Shown here: in pieces, positions 32,376 to 42,382 of the stretch
Layout of the letters: every line of letters begins with the position of its first letter
How positions within the stretch are numbered: the first letter of the stretch is position 1
From: Rhizobium sp. NZLR1
GTDB lineage: Bacteria > Pseudomonadota > Alphaproteobacteria > Rhizobiales > Rhizobiaceae
NCBI RefSeq assembly: GCF_017357385.1
Contig: NZ_CP071632.1
Location: 2,051,501-2,115,500 of the forward strand
DNA length: 64,000 nucleotides
Direction: 5' to 3'
Made by a program: the position numbers and the translations under genes
Notes under the pieces: generated by a model
What the model saw: the letters and a program-made list of their open reading frames with translations, nothing else
Told to the model about the DNA's origin: nothing
Databases searched by the model: none

Positions 32376-34436
32376 CTACAGGATTAGATCGCCTGCCCCC
32401 AGGTGGACGAGGCCCTTCAGATGAACCTCGAAGTCTTGAACGCCGTCGCCGTTCAGGTCGGCCTGGATAACGGTAACATCGCTCGCGGATCCAGCATGGT
32501 CTTCATAGTGCCAAGCGAGCGCGCCAGCCTTGTGGTCGAAAGTGGCATTCTCCTGCGCCTGGAAATGGAAGGTTCCATTGCCCGCCGCAGAGCCATTCGC
32601 ATCTATCGCCGAGAGGTTGATCTTATCGACGCCGTGCTGGAAGTCGGTGATGATGTCGCTGTTCGTGCCGGACCCGGTTTCCGTCGGTGCCTTCAAGATA
32701 AACGTATCCGCGCCGGTGCCACCGGTCATGATGTCCTTTCCGGCACCACCAATGATGACGTCCGCGCCGGCGCCGCCGTCCAGCTTGTCCGCGCCAGCCC
32801 CGCCATTGAGAACGTTGCCGCCGTTATTGCCGCCGGTCAGTACGTCGTTGTCGCTGGAGCCAGTCAAGTTTTCGATGCTGACGATCTTGTCACCGGCGGC
32901 CTGGCCGCCCGATACCGCCTTAGTCGCCAAGTTGACGTTGACCGCGCCGGAGCCCGCATAGCTGGCCGTGTCGTTGCCGCTACCGCCGTCGAGCACGTCC
33001 GCGCCGGCCCCACCCTTCAACATGTCATTGCCGCCGAGACCCTTGAAGGTTTCGTTGCCAGCGTTGGACTGACCGGTGTGCGGCAGGGTGTCGTTGCCGT
33101 TGGTGCCGATGAATTCCTTCGTCGGCGTGGTCGGAGTTGTCGGTTGCGTCGGCGTTCCCGGTTGCGTCGGCGTAGTCGGCGTTCCCGGTTGCGTCGGCGT
33201 AGTCGGCGTTCCCGGCTGCGTCGGCGTGGTTGGCGTTCCCGGTGCCGAGCTGGAGCCCGATTCGTAGGCACCGATATCGACAGTTCCAACGATGCGAGCG
33301 TGGCCGTCCAGATCGACCGAGCCGACGCCGTACTTGCTGGTTCCGGCGTCGATCGCCGACGAGCCGGAGCCGAGGTGGAAGTTGTCGCTTGCTGCCCCCG
33401 CGAATTTCGGGTCGACGCCGAGCTTGTTGCCGCTCGCCGTGCTCGGCATCGCGTTGCCGCCGTCGGTCTTGACCGATGCCTGGCCGGCCGTGCCGTTGTA
33501 GGTGATGTTGTTGGCCCAGACGACGTTGCTGTTGGCGCCGCCGGTAGACGTGTTATCGATCGCAGTGTTGTTCTTGTTCACCGATGGGTCCGCAACGGCG
33601 ATGTTGTTGACCCAGGTGTTGTTGTTCGACGCCGAGTTGCTGAGCTCGCCGCGCCAGGTGCCGGTGTTCGCCGAGTCCTGATTGTTGTGGTATGCGGTGT
33701 TGTTCTGCACCGTGACGGAGTCGCTCCAGGTAACCTGGACGCCTTTGCCGCCGTTATTGTAGACGAGGTTGTTGTCGACCAGGGTCTTGAATGTGTAGTT
33801 CGGATGACCGCTCGACTGCGTGCTCTGGAAATCGTCGATGATGATGCCGTTGCCATCGGTGTGCGCACCCGCCTTCGTGACGTTGTCGTGCGAGATATTG
33901 TTCCGCACGATCGTCCGGTAGCCGTCCGTCGAGGTATCGCCCGTAATGTTCCGGTTCTCGTAGATCGAGATGCCCGAGTACCAGCCCGACGACGCGTTAT
34001 TGTAGGTCTCGTTCCCTTCGACGCGGATGAAGTCCGATTGGTTGAACTGAATGCCCGACTCCCCGCTGTCATGGACAGTATTGTTGAGGATTTGGATGTG
34101 GTGGACGTTGTTCGCTTCGATGCCGTCGCCGGTGCCGCCCTTGATGTCGAAGCCGTTGATGACCACGTAATTGCCGTTGACACTGATCCCGGTGTAGGAG
34201 CCCGCTGGTGGCCGGATTAGTGCTGCGCCGGGCACTTCCGAGCGAAGCGTGATGTTGCCTGCCGCCGAGCCGTCCTTGTCGATGTTAATGCTCTCGTTGT
34301 AGGTCCCGGGCTTCACCACGACCTCGTCGCCAGGCTTAAGGTTCGACGCCATCGCGTCGCTGATCGTACGGAAAGGAGAGGAGGTACTGCCGTTACCGCT
34401 GTTGCTGCCAGTCGTCGCTACGTAGTATGTTGTCAT
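32376..34436 (-). CDS. Secreted right-handed beta-helix protein with RTX calcium-binding C-terminus
   Basis: 686 residues from ATG 34436 (MTTYYVATTGSNSGNG), behind GAGGAACAAGACC; no signal peptide. Residues about 1-390 form a parallel beta-helix (VVINGFDIKGGTGDGIEANN, IQILNNTVHDSGESGIQFN and similar turns), as in polysaccharide lyases and epimerases. A proline-threonine linker of repeated TPTQPGTPT units follows at about 400-430. Then come RTX nonapeptides such as GGNDMLKGGAGADVLDGGSG and GGAGKDIMTGGTGADTF, and a C-terminal type I secretion region. Rhizobium leguminosarum exports comparable glycanases through PrsDE. Enzymatic activity on a polysaccharide is likely but not shown by a specific active-site motif. 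Confidence 0.85.
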   Translation of the reverse strand: MTTYYVATTGSNSGNGSTSSPFRTISDAMASNLKPGDEVVVKPGTYNESINIDKDGSAAGNITLRSEVPGAALIRPPAGSYTGISVNGNYVVINGFDIKGGTGDGIEANNVHHIQILNNTVHDSGESGIQFNQSDFIRVEGNETYNNASSGWYSGISIYENRNITGDTSTDGYRTIVRNNISHDNVTKAGAHTDGNGIIIDDFQSTQSSGHPNYTFKTLVDNNLVYNNGGKGVQVTWSDSVTVQNNTAYHNNQDSANTGTWRGELSNSASNNNTWVNNIAVADPSVNKNNTAIDNTSTGGANSNVVWANNITYNGTAGQASVKTDGGNAMPSTASGNKLGVDPKFAGAASDNFHLGSGSSAIDAGTSKYGVGSVDLDGHARIVGTVDIGAYESGSSSAPGTPTTPTQPGTPTTPTQPGTPTTPTQPGTPTQPTTPTTPTKEFIGTNGNDTLPHTGQSNAGNETFKGLGGNDMLKGGAGADVLDGGSGNDTASYAGSGAVNVNLATKAVSGGQAAGDKIVSIENLTGSSDNDVLTGGNNGGNVLNGGAGADKLDGGAGADVIIGGAGKDIMTGGTGADTFILKAPTETGSGTNSDIITDFQHGVDKINLSAIDANGSAAGNGTFHFQAQENATFDHKAGALAWHYEDHAGSASDVTVIQADLNGDGVQDFEVHLKGLVHLGAGDLIL

Positions 34437-34861
34437 GGTCTTGTTCCTCAACCCCTGCCCGTTAATATTTTGGGTTAATCCAGCGTTACGGCGGCAGGTT
34501 ATAGTGTGACAATTTTGAGGGTGCAACAGCAATGCGACAGTAAGTGCTTGAGAAGAATAGCCTTATTGCTGCCACATTATCTTAATCACTCCGATGTTAC
34601 GTTTTGAAATATTTGCAGAATTTCGAGTCGCCCAAATTGGGGCAATATAAATGTCTCGCTTTCCGAGAATTATTCTTTCTGCAACTACAGCGACATGCGT
34701 CCATTGAAAACTTTAAGAAAACCTGATGGCGTGACTGGATTCCTCTCGCCAAAGGCGGAATCGACATTTTTTCTGAATTTAGCAATTTTTTGCAGTGTCA
34801 CCCTGCTAATTGGTACTGATCGAGATGGTAATTGTGGGCGTGACCGTCGAATCGGCTGCAT

Positions 34862-35380
34862 CTCGAACTTCACAATCAGCCCCCCATCAAACGGATCGGC
34901 GATAAGACAATGCCGTCGTTTTCTGAGCCCGATACAGCGATCCCCAGGTACTCGGACGCCGCTGCAGGCATGCCGCAAAGAACCGCCTACTACTCACTCG
35001 AGCGGGGCTAAACCACGGCCTAGTCATCCGCAGAGCAGCCGATCTCTTTGGAGCGACCGTCAACATTGCAGCACGAATCGCAGCGCTTGCATCACCCGGT
35101 CAATTGCTCGCCACTCAACCCATTGCCGAAGCGGCTGGCACGAGAGGGATCCGGGTGCGAGACCTCGGAACGGTGGCGCTTAGACCGGTGGCGGGGAAGT
35201 CCCTCTCTATATAATCGAGCTTGCTCCGTCGGCCGACCCGGCTTGGATCAATCCGGTGTGCAAGATCCATGCAGCATATTCATTTTATATAAGGGCCGCC
35301 CCGCAGGGTCCCTGGTTTGCTCGCCGCGTTGTAAAGAAGCATATCGACGGTCGCAGCAAACCTATGAGTTGCCCCTCGCG
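34862..35380 (+). pseudogene. Adenylate/guanylate cyclase-YHS fusion gene, decayed
   Basis: Three plus-strand frames in succession carry pieces of one protein. IKRIGDKTMPSFSEPDTA near 34886 matches the class III cyclase KxIGDxxM block. LLLTRAGLNHGLVIRRAADL then FGATVNIAARIAALASPGQL (about 34990-35110) and VRDLGTVALRPVAGK match the cyclase C-terminal half. INPVCKIHAAYSFY and then YKGRPAGSLVCSPRCKEAYR match a YHS metal-binding domain. At least two frameshifts and a missing N-terminal half (nothing convincing before 34860) make it a pseudogene. Cyclase-YHS proteins exist in rhizobia as single genes. Confidence 0.72.
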
Positions 35381-35501
35381 GCAGCGGCTCGATCTGGAAA
35401 CGCATGGGATTTGTGGGCAGGCGTAGTCGATAAGACCCCCGCAATACGGTGGGGTTTATACCTTTGAATTTCTATCGCGGATCTGCGCTGCTCGGATCTT
35501 C

Positions 35502-35813
35502 TCAGCGATCCAAGAAATGCTCGAAGTAAACATGGGGAATGGGGTAAGCGTAGACGCCTCTATCGACGAAGCCGTGCCTGTAGAGGCAGTTTCTGAGCGC
35601 TGCGTTGTAAGGCAGGCTTTGTGGATCCGGCGAGCCGCGCCGCCATGAGCCTGCCTCCGGCACGCACCACCGAAGCACCTTGTCGTAGCGAGCCAGCAGG
35701 ACCGGGTCGGTATCGACGCGAATGCCGCTGTAGGATTGATAGTTTGAAGGAGATTCCGCGGCAGAAATAAAACTCAAGCTAAGCGCAACGCCAACGACCG
35801 CCATCAATCTCAT
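35502..35813 (-). CDS. Small exported protein, unknown function
   Basis: 103 residues. MRLMAVVGVALSLSFISAAE is a signal peptide. The mature part (YDKVLRWCVPEAGSWRRGS then NAALRNCLYRHGFVDRGVY) has two cysteines about 37 residues apart that could form a disulfide, and an aromatic C-terminus (YPIPHVYFEHF). No family is recognised. It has its own short promoter region to 36020, in which I see nothing else. Confidence 0.6.
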   Translation of the reverse strand: MRLMAVVGVALSLSFISAAESPSNYQSYSGIRVDTDPVLLARYDKVLRWCVPEAGSWRRGSPDPQSLPYNAALRNCLYRHGFVDRGVYAYPIPHVYFEHFLDR

Positions 35814-36020
35814 TGGATTTCATTCTCCCCTGATCGATAATCGAAGTAATCGAGAAGAACGTTATTGGTTCCAATGCCTTCGGGCAAGGGGACTCATCGG
35901 CGGTTGGCCCCGGCTTGCCGACGCTCCAAGAACAGGTGAGCATCCATCGCCAAGCGCCGGCGGTCGGATAGCCGCCGCCGCAACGTGGCGGCAGCTATCG
36001 GTCACTGATCAATCGAGGGA

Positions 36021-36464
36021 TCAATCCAGGAGATCGGCCGGTACTTTGCCGCCATTTTCCGAAAGCCGCTTCATCAGCGCCTTGTGCAGCCACATATTCA
36101 TTTTTGCGGAATCACCGCTGTCGCCGGTATAGCCAAGTTCGGTGGCAAGTTCCTTGCGCTCGGCCAGGCTTGCATCCATCCCGACGGCTTTCATCAAATC
36201 CACGATCGAGTGGCGCCAATCGAGTTTCTGGCCGCTCTTTTTCACGGCCGCATCGAGGATAGGGACGATATCGACTGTGGCTGTGGCGGGGGCTGTGGTT
36301 GAAGCCGGCTTGCTCTGAGCGGGAGAGGCGGCAGGTGCCGGACTGGGCGCTGCCGACGGCGAGACAGGAGCCTGCGCGGGCTGCGTCTTTGGCGCGCTTG
36401 ATGCAACGGGTTCGGCTGCTTTCGCTTCTCCGAAGATTGCATGTTTGATCTTGTCGAAAATGCC
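36021..36464 (-). CDS. DUF3597 domain protein
   Basis: 147 residues starting MGIFDKIKHAIFGEAKAAEP behind GGAGGTTCAAGA. An Ala/Pro-rich low-complexity segment (about residues 25-65) is followed by the DUF3597 domain: VDIVPILDAAVKKSGQKLDW, then RHSIVDLMKAVGMDASLAER and ELGYTGDSGDSAKMNMWLHK. The domain is a small helical fold of unknown function, sometimes found with LysM. The protein has no signal peptide. A longer frame from 36500 is rejected for lack of a binding site. Confidence 0.85.
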   Translation of the reverse strand, partial: GIFDKIKHAIFGEAKAAEPVASSAPKTQPAQAPVSPSAAPSPAPAASPAQSKPASTTAPATATVDIVPILDAAVKKSGQKLDWRHSIVDLMKAVGMDASLAERKELATELGYTGDSGDSAKMNMWLHKALMKRLSENGGKVPADLLD

Positions 36465-37069
36465 CATTCTTGAACCTCCAGTTCCATTAGATGAGAACAT
36501 GCTGAAACATGGACTTCCTGCCTGATATATCCAGACGGAAGCGAGTTATTTTTCGTCGCCTCAATCAATGGTGGAGAGTCCAGTTCTAAAGCGCGTCGCG
36601 ATCTTTCGGATTCGCTGCTTGCGCTCTAGCTCTTTGTTTTTACGTATATCGTTGCCGCAAAACCGCTGCACACTTTTGCGCGACATGCTTTAAAGTGCAG
36701 CCGATCTGCAAAAGGCTGCGGATGAATCAATCGCCGCCAATCGCATCGAGAGCCGAGCTTTGCTTGCCGGCTCTGAAGGTTCCTTACGCAGCCGGGAAGG
36801 AAATACTCGGCCGTCGCTCTAGTCACGGCAAGACATGTTCGCTTTCGGCACAGTCGGGGTTGGTAATTCGTATTTCAATAACCGTGAAAGATCATTGCAC
36901 GCCGCCGAGCCGACTTGCCGCGCCCTGTCGTGAAACATTCGTCATCCCTTCACGTTGCCTTGCCATGGATGTCCTGCAGGTTGCAGGCGTCCAGACGATC
37001 GAAGGTACGCGCGTTCCTCGATTTTCGGTTGCCGGGCAGATCGCTCGGCGAATGGAAACGGAGGAAAAC
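36465..37069. other. Intergenic stretch with a REP-like palindrome
   Basis: About 600 bases between divergent genes. Besides the palindromic repeat at 36632-36688 it holds an open plus-strand frame (36695 onward) that continues into the next gene but is not protein-like. No RNA gene is apparent. Confidence 0.5.
36632..36688. repeat. Rhizobial REP-like palindromic repeat, copy 1
   Basis: Contains CCGCTGCACACTT and ends GCGCGACATGC; the left arm (gtatatCGTTG) is degraded. It matches the element at 51640-51694 over about 50 bases. Such palindromes ending in CGACATGC are scattered through Rhizobium intergenic DNA. Confidence 0.6.
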
Positions 37070-37684
37070 ATGACCCATAACCACAATAGACTATCCCTGG
37101 CGGTGCTTGCATCCACCTGCGCCCTGCTTGCCATGCCGGCAAGCGATGCACACGCTATCGACGTCGGCGTATCGGTGAATGCAGGCAATGCCGTCAGCGC
37201 CGACGTCGGGGCATCGCTTGGCGGCGGCAGCGGCGTCAGTGCCGATGCCAATGCTTCCGTCGGCGGTTCGAGGGGCGTCAATGCCGATGCGACCGCCAAT
37301 GTCGGCGGCCGTAATGGTCTCGATGCGACCGCCAATGCCAGGCTCGGCGGCGGGCGCGGCGTCAATGCCGATCTCAATGCACGCATCGGCGGTTCCGATG
37401 GGCTTGATACCGAGACCACCGCCTCGGTCAGGCGCGGCCGCGGCGTTGATGCCGATCTTGCCGTCGGCAGGGCAGGCGGCAGCAACAGGTCCGCAGCTGG
37501 GGAGACCCTCAGTGCATCGCAGGCCCGCACTCTGGAGGCCTTCCTGGCAAGACCGGTCAATGAACAGCGCAAGATGCTGGTCCGTTGCGCTGATATTTCC
37601 TCCCCGGGCGGCGTTGCTTCAGGCGGCTCTGATTCCGGTCTTGCCGGCCTCTGTAGCCTGCTGCAGGCATCAGCCTCGCGCTGA
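37070..37684 (+). CDS. Exported glycine/alanine-rich repeat protein
   Basis: 204 residues behind GGAGGAAAAC. MTHNHNRLSLAVLASTCALL then AMPASDAHA is a signal peptide. Residues about 28-135 are built from six or seven imperfect 15-17-residue units of the form (V/L)NADANA-(S/R)VGG-(S/G)RG, such as GVSADANASVGGSRG and GVNADLNARIGGSDG, which looks like a beta-roll or fibrous surface structure. The C-terminal 60 residues are non-repetitive with two cysteines (LVRCADISS, GLCSLLQ). Unknown function. The longer frame from 36695 is rejected because it removes the signal peptide. Confidence 0.8.
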   Translation: MTHNHNRLSLAVLASTCALLAMPASDAHAIDVGVSVNAGNAVSADVGASLGGGSGVSADANASVGGSRGVNADATANVGGRNGLDATANARLGGGRGVNADLNARIGGSDGLDTETTASVRRGRGVDADLAVGRAGGSNRSAAGETLSASQARTLEAFLARPVNEQRKMLVRCADISSPGGVASGGSDSGLAGLCSLLQASASR

Positions 37685-37690
37685 ACGTGA

Positions 37691-37726
37691 AAGACCCGCC
37701 AAACCGAAAGGCGAGGCGGGTCTTTG
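37691..37726. terminator. Bidirectional terminator between repeat protein and aapP
   Basis: A 9-bp stem, AGACCCGCC (37692-37700) with GGCGGGTCT (37715-37723), is flanked by GAAAG on the left and TTTG on the right, between converging genes. Confidence 0.75.
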
Positions 37727-37746
37727 AAAAGTCTCAGCGCCTAAGC

Positions 37747-38520
37747 TTAATGCAGGATCTGGCTGAGGAACAGTTTGGTGCGTTCGTGCTGCGGATTGTC
37801 GAAGAACTCGGCCGGCGAATTCTGCTCGACGATCTGGCCCTGGTCCATGAAGATGACGCGGTTGGCGACCTGGCGGGCAAAGCCCATTTCATGGGTCACG
37901 CAGAGCATGGTCATGCCTTCCTCGGCAAGACCCACCATGGTGTCGAGCACTTCCTTGATCATTTCAGGATCGAGCGCCGAGGTCGGCTCGTCGAACAGCA
38001 TGATCTTCGGGTTCATGCACAGCGACCTGGCGATTGCCACGCGCTGTTGCTGGCCGCCGGAAAGCTGTCCCGGATACTTGTTGGCCTGCTCGGGGATCTT
38101 GACGCGCTTCAGAAAGTGCATGGCGACCTCTTCCGCCTGCTTCTTCGGCATTTTGCGCACCCAGATCGGCGCCAAAGTGCAGTTTTCGAGGATCGTCAGG
38201 TGCGGGAAGAGGTTGAAGTGCTGGAACACCATGCCGACTTCGCGCCTGACCTCGTCGATCTTTTTCAGGTCGTTGGTGAGTTCTGTGCCGTCGACGATAA
38301 TGCGGCCCTTCTGATGCTCTTCCAGGCGGTTGATGCAGCGGATCATCGTCGACTTGCCGGAACCCGACGGGCCGGCGATGACGATGCGCTCGCCGCGCAT
38401 GACCTTGAGGTTGATGTCGCGCAGCACGTGGAAATCGCCGTACCACTTGTTCATATTGACGATATCGACCGCCACTTCCGTTGCGGAAACGGTGAGCTTT
38501 TTCGCTGGAGCTTCAGCCAT
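37747..38520 (-). CDS. aapP: General L-amino acid ABC transporter, ATP-binding subunit AapP
   Basis: 257 residues. Walker [14 protein letters not shown] near residue 50, signature [13 protein letters not shown] near 155, Walker [14 protein letters not shown] near 175 and the switch His in VTHEMGFAR make a complete polar-amino-acid-type ATPase (HisP/GlnQ group). As last gene of aapJQMP it powers uptake of a broad range of L-amino acids across the inner membrane, which in Rhizobium leguminosarum matters for nitrogen exchange with the legume. It lies 18 bases after aapM and ends at a shared terminator. Confidence 0.96.
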   Translation of the reverse strand: MAEAPAKKLTVSATEVAVDIVNMNKWYGDFHVLRDINLKVMRGERIVIAGPSGSGKSTMIRCINRLEEHQKGRIIVDGTELTNDLKKIDEVRREVGMVFQHFNLFPHLTILENCTLAPIWVRKMPKKQAEEVAMHFLKRVKIPEQANKYPGQLSGGQQQRVAIARSLCMNPKIMLFDEPTSALDPEMIKEVLDTMVGLAEEGMTMLCVTHEMGFARQVANRVIFMDQGQIVEQNSPAEFFDNPQHERTKLFLSQILH

Positions 38521-38538
38521 GACTATTTTCCCTCATTC

Positions 38539-39693
38539 TTATCGTTTGTGGCCGGTATCGAGATGGCGTTCCATGAAGCCTGAATAGCGCGACATGCCGA
38601 AGCAGAACAGCCAGAAGACGAAGCCCGCGAAGATCAGACCCGTGATCGGCGTGACGGCGCTCGCCCAGTTGGCATCGGAGAAGTTCTGCTTGACGATACC
38701 GAGCAGATCGAACATGCCGATAATGGTGACCAGCGAAGTGTCTTTGAACGTTCCGATGAAGGTGTTCACGATGCTCGGGATCACCAGCTTGATGGCCTGC
38801 GGCATGATGATCAGCCGGGTCTTTTGCCAATAGCCGAGGCCAAGCGAATCTGCGCCTTCGAACTGTCCCTTGGGGATCGCCTGAAGGCCGCCGCGGATCA
38901 CTTCCGCCATATAGGCAGACGTGAAAATTGAAACGCCGATCACCGCCCGCAGGAGTTTGTCCACGTTCCAGCCGGTTGGAAGGAAAAGCGGCAACATCAC
39001 GCTTGCCATGAACAGAACGGTGATCAGCGGAACGCCTCGAATGACCTCGATGAAAGTAACGCAGAGCATGCGGATGACGGGCATCTTCGAGCGGCGTCCC
39101 AGCGCAAGCAGAATGCCGCAGGGTAAGGAAACGGCAATACCGACAAAGGACAGGACGAGCGTGACCATCAACCCGCCCCAGAGCGGAGTCTCCACCACTT
39201 CGAGGCCGTACCCCCCGTGAAGAAGCCAGAAGGCGATGATCGGCAGGGCGGCGAACAGAAGAATTGCGTTCAGGCCCTTGCGCGGTGCCGAAGGGATAAG
39301 CATCGGAACAAGAAGCAGAATGAAGAGGATCCCGACGATCGCCGGTCTCCAACGCTCACTGAGCGGATAGCGGCCGAAGATAAACTGGTCGTACTTGGCG
39401 CTGACGAAGGCCCAGCATGCGCCACTCCAGCCGTCAGGTTGGATGCCGCCCTGGACCGTCGTCGCGCAGAATGTGCGGTCCGGCCCGGACCATACGGCCT
39501 GGATGAACAGCCAGTTGACGAGATGCGGTACGGCCCATGCGATCAGCGCAAGAGCCAGGATCGTCAGGACCACGTCCTTCGGGGTAGCAAGGAGATTACG
39601 GCGTATCCAGGCGCCGGCGCCCCTTTCTCCGCGCGGAGGCGGTTCGGCGGCCAGGATTGACGTTCTGACGAAGGGTTTATCGGTGATCGACAT
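38539..39693 (-). CDS. aapM: General L-amino acid ABC transporter permease AapM
   Basis: 384 residues, [20 protein letters not shown]. Several membrane spans and the permease EAA loop [20 protein letters not shown] place it in the HisMQ permease family. It is longer than most (two extra N-terminal spans and a periplasmic insert around [16 protein letters not shown]), which is characteristic of the Aap/BztC type. The start follows the aapQ stop by one base, so translation is coupled. It forms the heterodimeric channel with AapQ. Confidence 0.95.
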   Translation of the reverse strand: MSITDKPFVRTSILAAEPPPRGERGAGAWIRRNLLATPKDVVLTILALALIAWAVPHLVNWLFIQAVWSGPDRTFCATTVQGGIQPDGWSGACWAFVSAKYDQFIFGRYPLSERWRPAIVGILFILLLVPMLIPSAPRKGLNAILLFAALPIIAFWLLHGGYGLEVVETPLWGGLMVTLVLSFVGIAVSLPCGILLALGRRSKMPVIRMLCVTFIEVIRGVPLITVLFMASVMLPLFLPTGWNVDKLLRAVIGVSIFTSAYMAEVIRGGLQAIPKGQFEGADSLGLGYWQKTRLIIMPQAIKLVIPSIVNTFIGTFKDTSLVTIIGMFDLLGIVKQNFSDANWASAVTPITGLIFAGFVFWLFCFGMSRYSGFMERHLDTGHKR

Positions 39694-39694
39694 T

Positions 39695-40897
39695 TTATCT
39701 CTCCACCAGTGCCATCTTGGCATTGAACCAATTCATGAACAGCGACGTGAGAATGCTCAAGCTGAGATAGACGATAGCCCAGATGCAAACGATCTCGATC
39801 GCTTGACCGCTCTGGTTGAGGATCGTGCCGCCGACGGCAACAAGATCCGAAAAGCCGATCGCGATGGCGAGTGAGGAGTTCTTGGTCAGGTTCAAATACT
39901 GGCTGGTCAGCGGCGGGATGATGATACGCAGTGCCTGCGGTACCACGACAAGTCTCGTCACGCTCGATGGATGCAGCCCCAGCGCGCCGGCTGCCTCGGA
40001 TTGCCCCTTTGGAACGCCGCGAATGCCGCCGCGGACGATCTCGGCAATGAACGAGGCGGTATAAAAGGACAGAGCGAGAAACAGCGACATGAATTCGGGG
40101 CCGACGACGGAGCCGCCCGTCAGGTTGAACTTTCCAGCGACGGGAAAGTCGAAGCTTAGCGGAAAACCTGAGACAACGAAGACCAGCAATGTCAAGCCGA
40201 CGATCAGCGCGATCGACACCCATACCGTGTGGAACGGCTGGCCGGTTGCCGCCTGGCGCTTATGAGCCCAGCGCGCCATGACGATGGCGACAACAATCCC
40301 GATCACCAGGGCGATCCCGACCGCAATCATGCCTGTCTCGAAGATCGGCTTCGGGAAGGCTAGTCCTCTGTTGTTGAGGAACATGCTGAATGGCAGACCC
40401 ACCGACTCGCGCGGCTGTGGCAAGACGGAGAGTACGCCAAGATACCAGAAAAAGATGACGAGCAGCGGCGGAATGTTGCGGAAGATTTCGACATAGACCG
40501 TGCAGAGCTTGGCAATCAGCCAGTTGTGCGACAGCCGGCCGATCCCGATCAGGAAGCCAATGATGGTCGCCGTGAATATGCCGGTCACCGCCACCAGCAA
40601 GGTATTCAGAATGCCGACGACAAGTGCGCGCGCATAGGTCGAGTCGCTCGAAAAGCTGATCAGCGACTGGCCGATTTCGAAACCGGCGCGACCGCGAAGA
40701 AAGCCGAAGCCCGATGCTGTATTGCTGCGGGCAAGGTTTACGGCCGTGTTGTGGGCCACCCACCACACAAACGCCACGAGGACAACGATTGTCAGAACCT
40801 GGAAAAATATGCTCCGGTATTTCGGGTCGTACATTGCCGACCGGAAAGTCCAGCCGGTGCCATGCAAAGGTGTCGTATCCACAGCCCCATGCGTCAT
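39695..40897 (-). CDS. aapQ: General L-amino acid ABC transporter permease AapQ
   Basis: 400 residues starting [20 protein letters not shown]. It is hydrophobic, with permease signature [20 protein letters not shown] near residue 300 and an extended N-terminal part with a periplasmic loop, as in BztB/AapQ. The frame is open further upstream (to 40975), but that stretch is very basic and lacks a binding site. It lies 102 bases after aapJ, enough room for a regulatory hairpin though I saw no clear one, and pairs with AapM. Confidence 0.95.
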   Translation of the reverse strand: MTHGAVDTTPLHGTGWTFRSAMYDPKYRSIFFQVLTIVVLVAFVWWVAHNTAVNLARSNTASGFGFLRGRAGFEIGQSLISFSSDSTYARALVVGILNTLLVAVTGIFTATIIGFLIGIGRLSHNWLIAKLCTVYVEIFRNIPPLLVIFFWYLGVLSVLPQPRESVGLPFSMFLNNRGLAFPKPIFETGMIAVGIALVIGIVVAIVMARWAHKRQAATGQPFHTVWVSIALIVGLTLLVFVVSGFPLSFDFPVAGKFNLTGGSVVGPEFMSLFLALSFYTASFIAEIVRGGIRGVPKGQSEAAGALGLHPSSVTRLVVVPQALRIIIPPLTSQYLNLTKNSSLAIAIGFSDLVAVGGTILNQSGQAIEIVCIWAIVYLSLSILTSLFMNWFNAKMALVER

Positions 40898-40999
40898 GCC
40901 GCGCCAATCCCCTTGTGCCCGTTTTCGGGCTTTCTTTTTGCTTTTTGGAAGATGGGAGGGCGGCTTGGCCGCCATCCCGGATTTTATGCCAGAGTTCGA

Positions 41000-42025
41000 T
41001 TAACGAACCGGCGGCGCGTACTGGATGCCGCCCTTGTTCCAGAGAGCATTCAAACCGCGTGCGATCTTGAGCGGGCTACCCTGGCCGATGTTGCGCTCGA
41101 AGATTTCGCCATAGTTGCCGACGCCCTTGATGACGTTGTAGGCCCACTCATTGGTCAGGCCGAGATCGGTGCCGATCTTGGTATCGGCCTCGCTGCCGAG
41201 AAAGCGCTTGATGTCAGGGTTCGGCGAATTCTTCATCTCGTCGACATTTGCCTGGGTGATGCCGAACTCTTCGGCATTGATCAGCGCATAAGCCGTCCAG
41301 GAAACGATATCGAACCACTGATCGTCGCCCTGACGGACGGCCGGGCCAAGCGGCTCCTTCGAGATGATCTCAGGAAGAATGACATGTTCGTCGGGATTCT
41401 TCAGCGTCAGACGCAATGAATAGAGACCGGATTGGTCGGTCGTGTAAACGTCGCAACGACCGGAATCGTAAGCCGCGTTGACCTCAGGAAGATTTTCGAA
41501 GACGACCGGATTGTACTGCAGATTGTTCGTCTTGAAGTAATCGGCGAGGTTCAGTTCCGTGGTCGTGCCCGACTGCACGCAGATTGCAGCGCCGGAAAGT
41601 TCCAGCGCCGACTTCACGTTCAGGCTCTTGCGCACCATGAAGCCCTGACCGTCATAATAGGTGACAGGACGGAAATTGAAGCCGAGCGCTGTGTCGCGAT
41701 TGATCGTCCAGGTCGTATTGCGCGAGAGAACGTCGATTTCGCCGGACTGCAGAGCCGTGAAGCGCTCCTTCGCATTTGTCGGCGTGTACTTGACCTTGGT
41801 GGGGTCGCCGAAGACGGCCGAAGCTACGGCCTTGCAGAAGTCGACGTCGAAGCCAGCCCAATTGCCGGAAGCGTCAGGTGCGGCAAAGCCGGTAAGGCCG
41901 GTATTGACACCGCACTGAACGAAACCTTTAGCCTTTACATCGGTGAGTGTCGTGGCCGAGGCAGCCGAGGCGCCAAGAGCGAAAACTGCTGCGCCAAGAG
42001 CGGCGGACAGAAGCTTGTTCTTCAT
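41000..42025 (-). CDS. aapJ: General L-amino acid ABC transporter, periplasmic binding protein AapJ
   Basis: 341 residues. The signal peptide MKNKLLSAALGAAVFALGAS then AASA is followed by the SBP_bac_3 fold: LTDVKAKGFVQCGVNTGLTG, GFDVDFCKAVASAVFGDP, ERFTALQSGEIDVLSRNTTW and the C-terminal IGTDLGLTNEWAYNVIKGVG. Three or more cysteines are typical for AapJ. It binds amino acids in the periplasm and delivers them to AapQM. The start at 42025 is fixed by the signal peptide. It is divergent from metC, leaving about 357 bases that should contain both promoters; no riboswitch pattern was recognised there. Confidence 0.96.
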   Translation of the reverse strand: MKNKLLSAALGAAVFALGASAASATTLTDVKAKGFVQCGVNTGLTGFAAPDASGNWAGFDVDFCKAVASAVFGDPTKVKYTPTNAKERFTALQSGEIDVLSRNTTWTINRDTALGFNFRPVTYYDGQGFMVRKSLNVKSALELSGAAICVQSGTTTELNLADYFKTNNLQYNPVVFENLPEVNAAYDSGRCDVYTTDQSGLYSLRLTLKNPDEHVILPEIISKEPLGPAVRQGDDQWFDIVSWTAYALINAEEFGITQANVDEMKNSPNPDIKRFLGSEADTKIGTDLGLTNEWAYNVIKGVGNYGEIFERNIGQGSPLKIARGLNALWNKGGIQYAPPVR

Positions 42026-42382
42026 TTTTCCCAACCTTTTCCGTTGTCTTATATTTTCTTGTGGGGGAGTTCCGGCGGAAAAACCTGCCGCCCCCATTGT
42101 CTCGACACCCTCCCGGCGCGAGTGCCCTATCACAGTCGCAAATGTCACCATGGTCAAGTGTCGCCATCAATAATTGCGGCAAAATTCGGAATTTTGGCAG
42201 ATTGCGCCGCATTCGAGGGCGGTTGACTATGAAATAGGCGTCCGGTTGCGGAAAAATAACGCGAAATTCGGAAAATCCATCATCCCCGAGGGCGCCCGCA
42301 ACCGGTCGTCAAGGGGTTGACCGGACACGGCGGGGCGTCCAAAAGTCTGGTTTCGTACCCCTCGCCAAAGGCTATTTACGAG

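Noticed and set aside
32403..34220. 605-codon plus-strand ORF antisense to the beta-helix/RTX gene
   Set aside because: It is the mirror of a repetitive, high-GC gene. Its translation is Val/Arg-rich without domains, while the minus strand shows clear beta-helix and RTX motifs and a ribosome binding site.
37687..38583. 298-codon plus-strand ORF opposite aapP
   Set aside because: Low-quality His/Asp-rich translation; aapP on the other strand is unmistakable.
42026..42382. SAM riboswitch upstream of metC
   Set aside because: Rhizobial metC genes can have SAM-II elements, but I could not find the pseudoknot core or the conserved loop sequence in this region.
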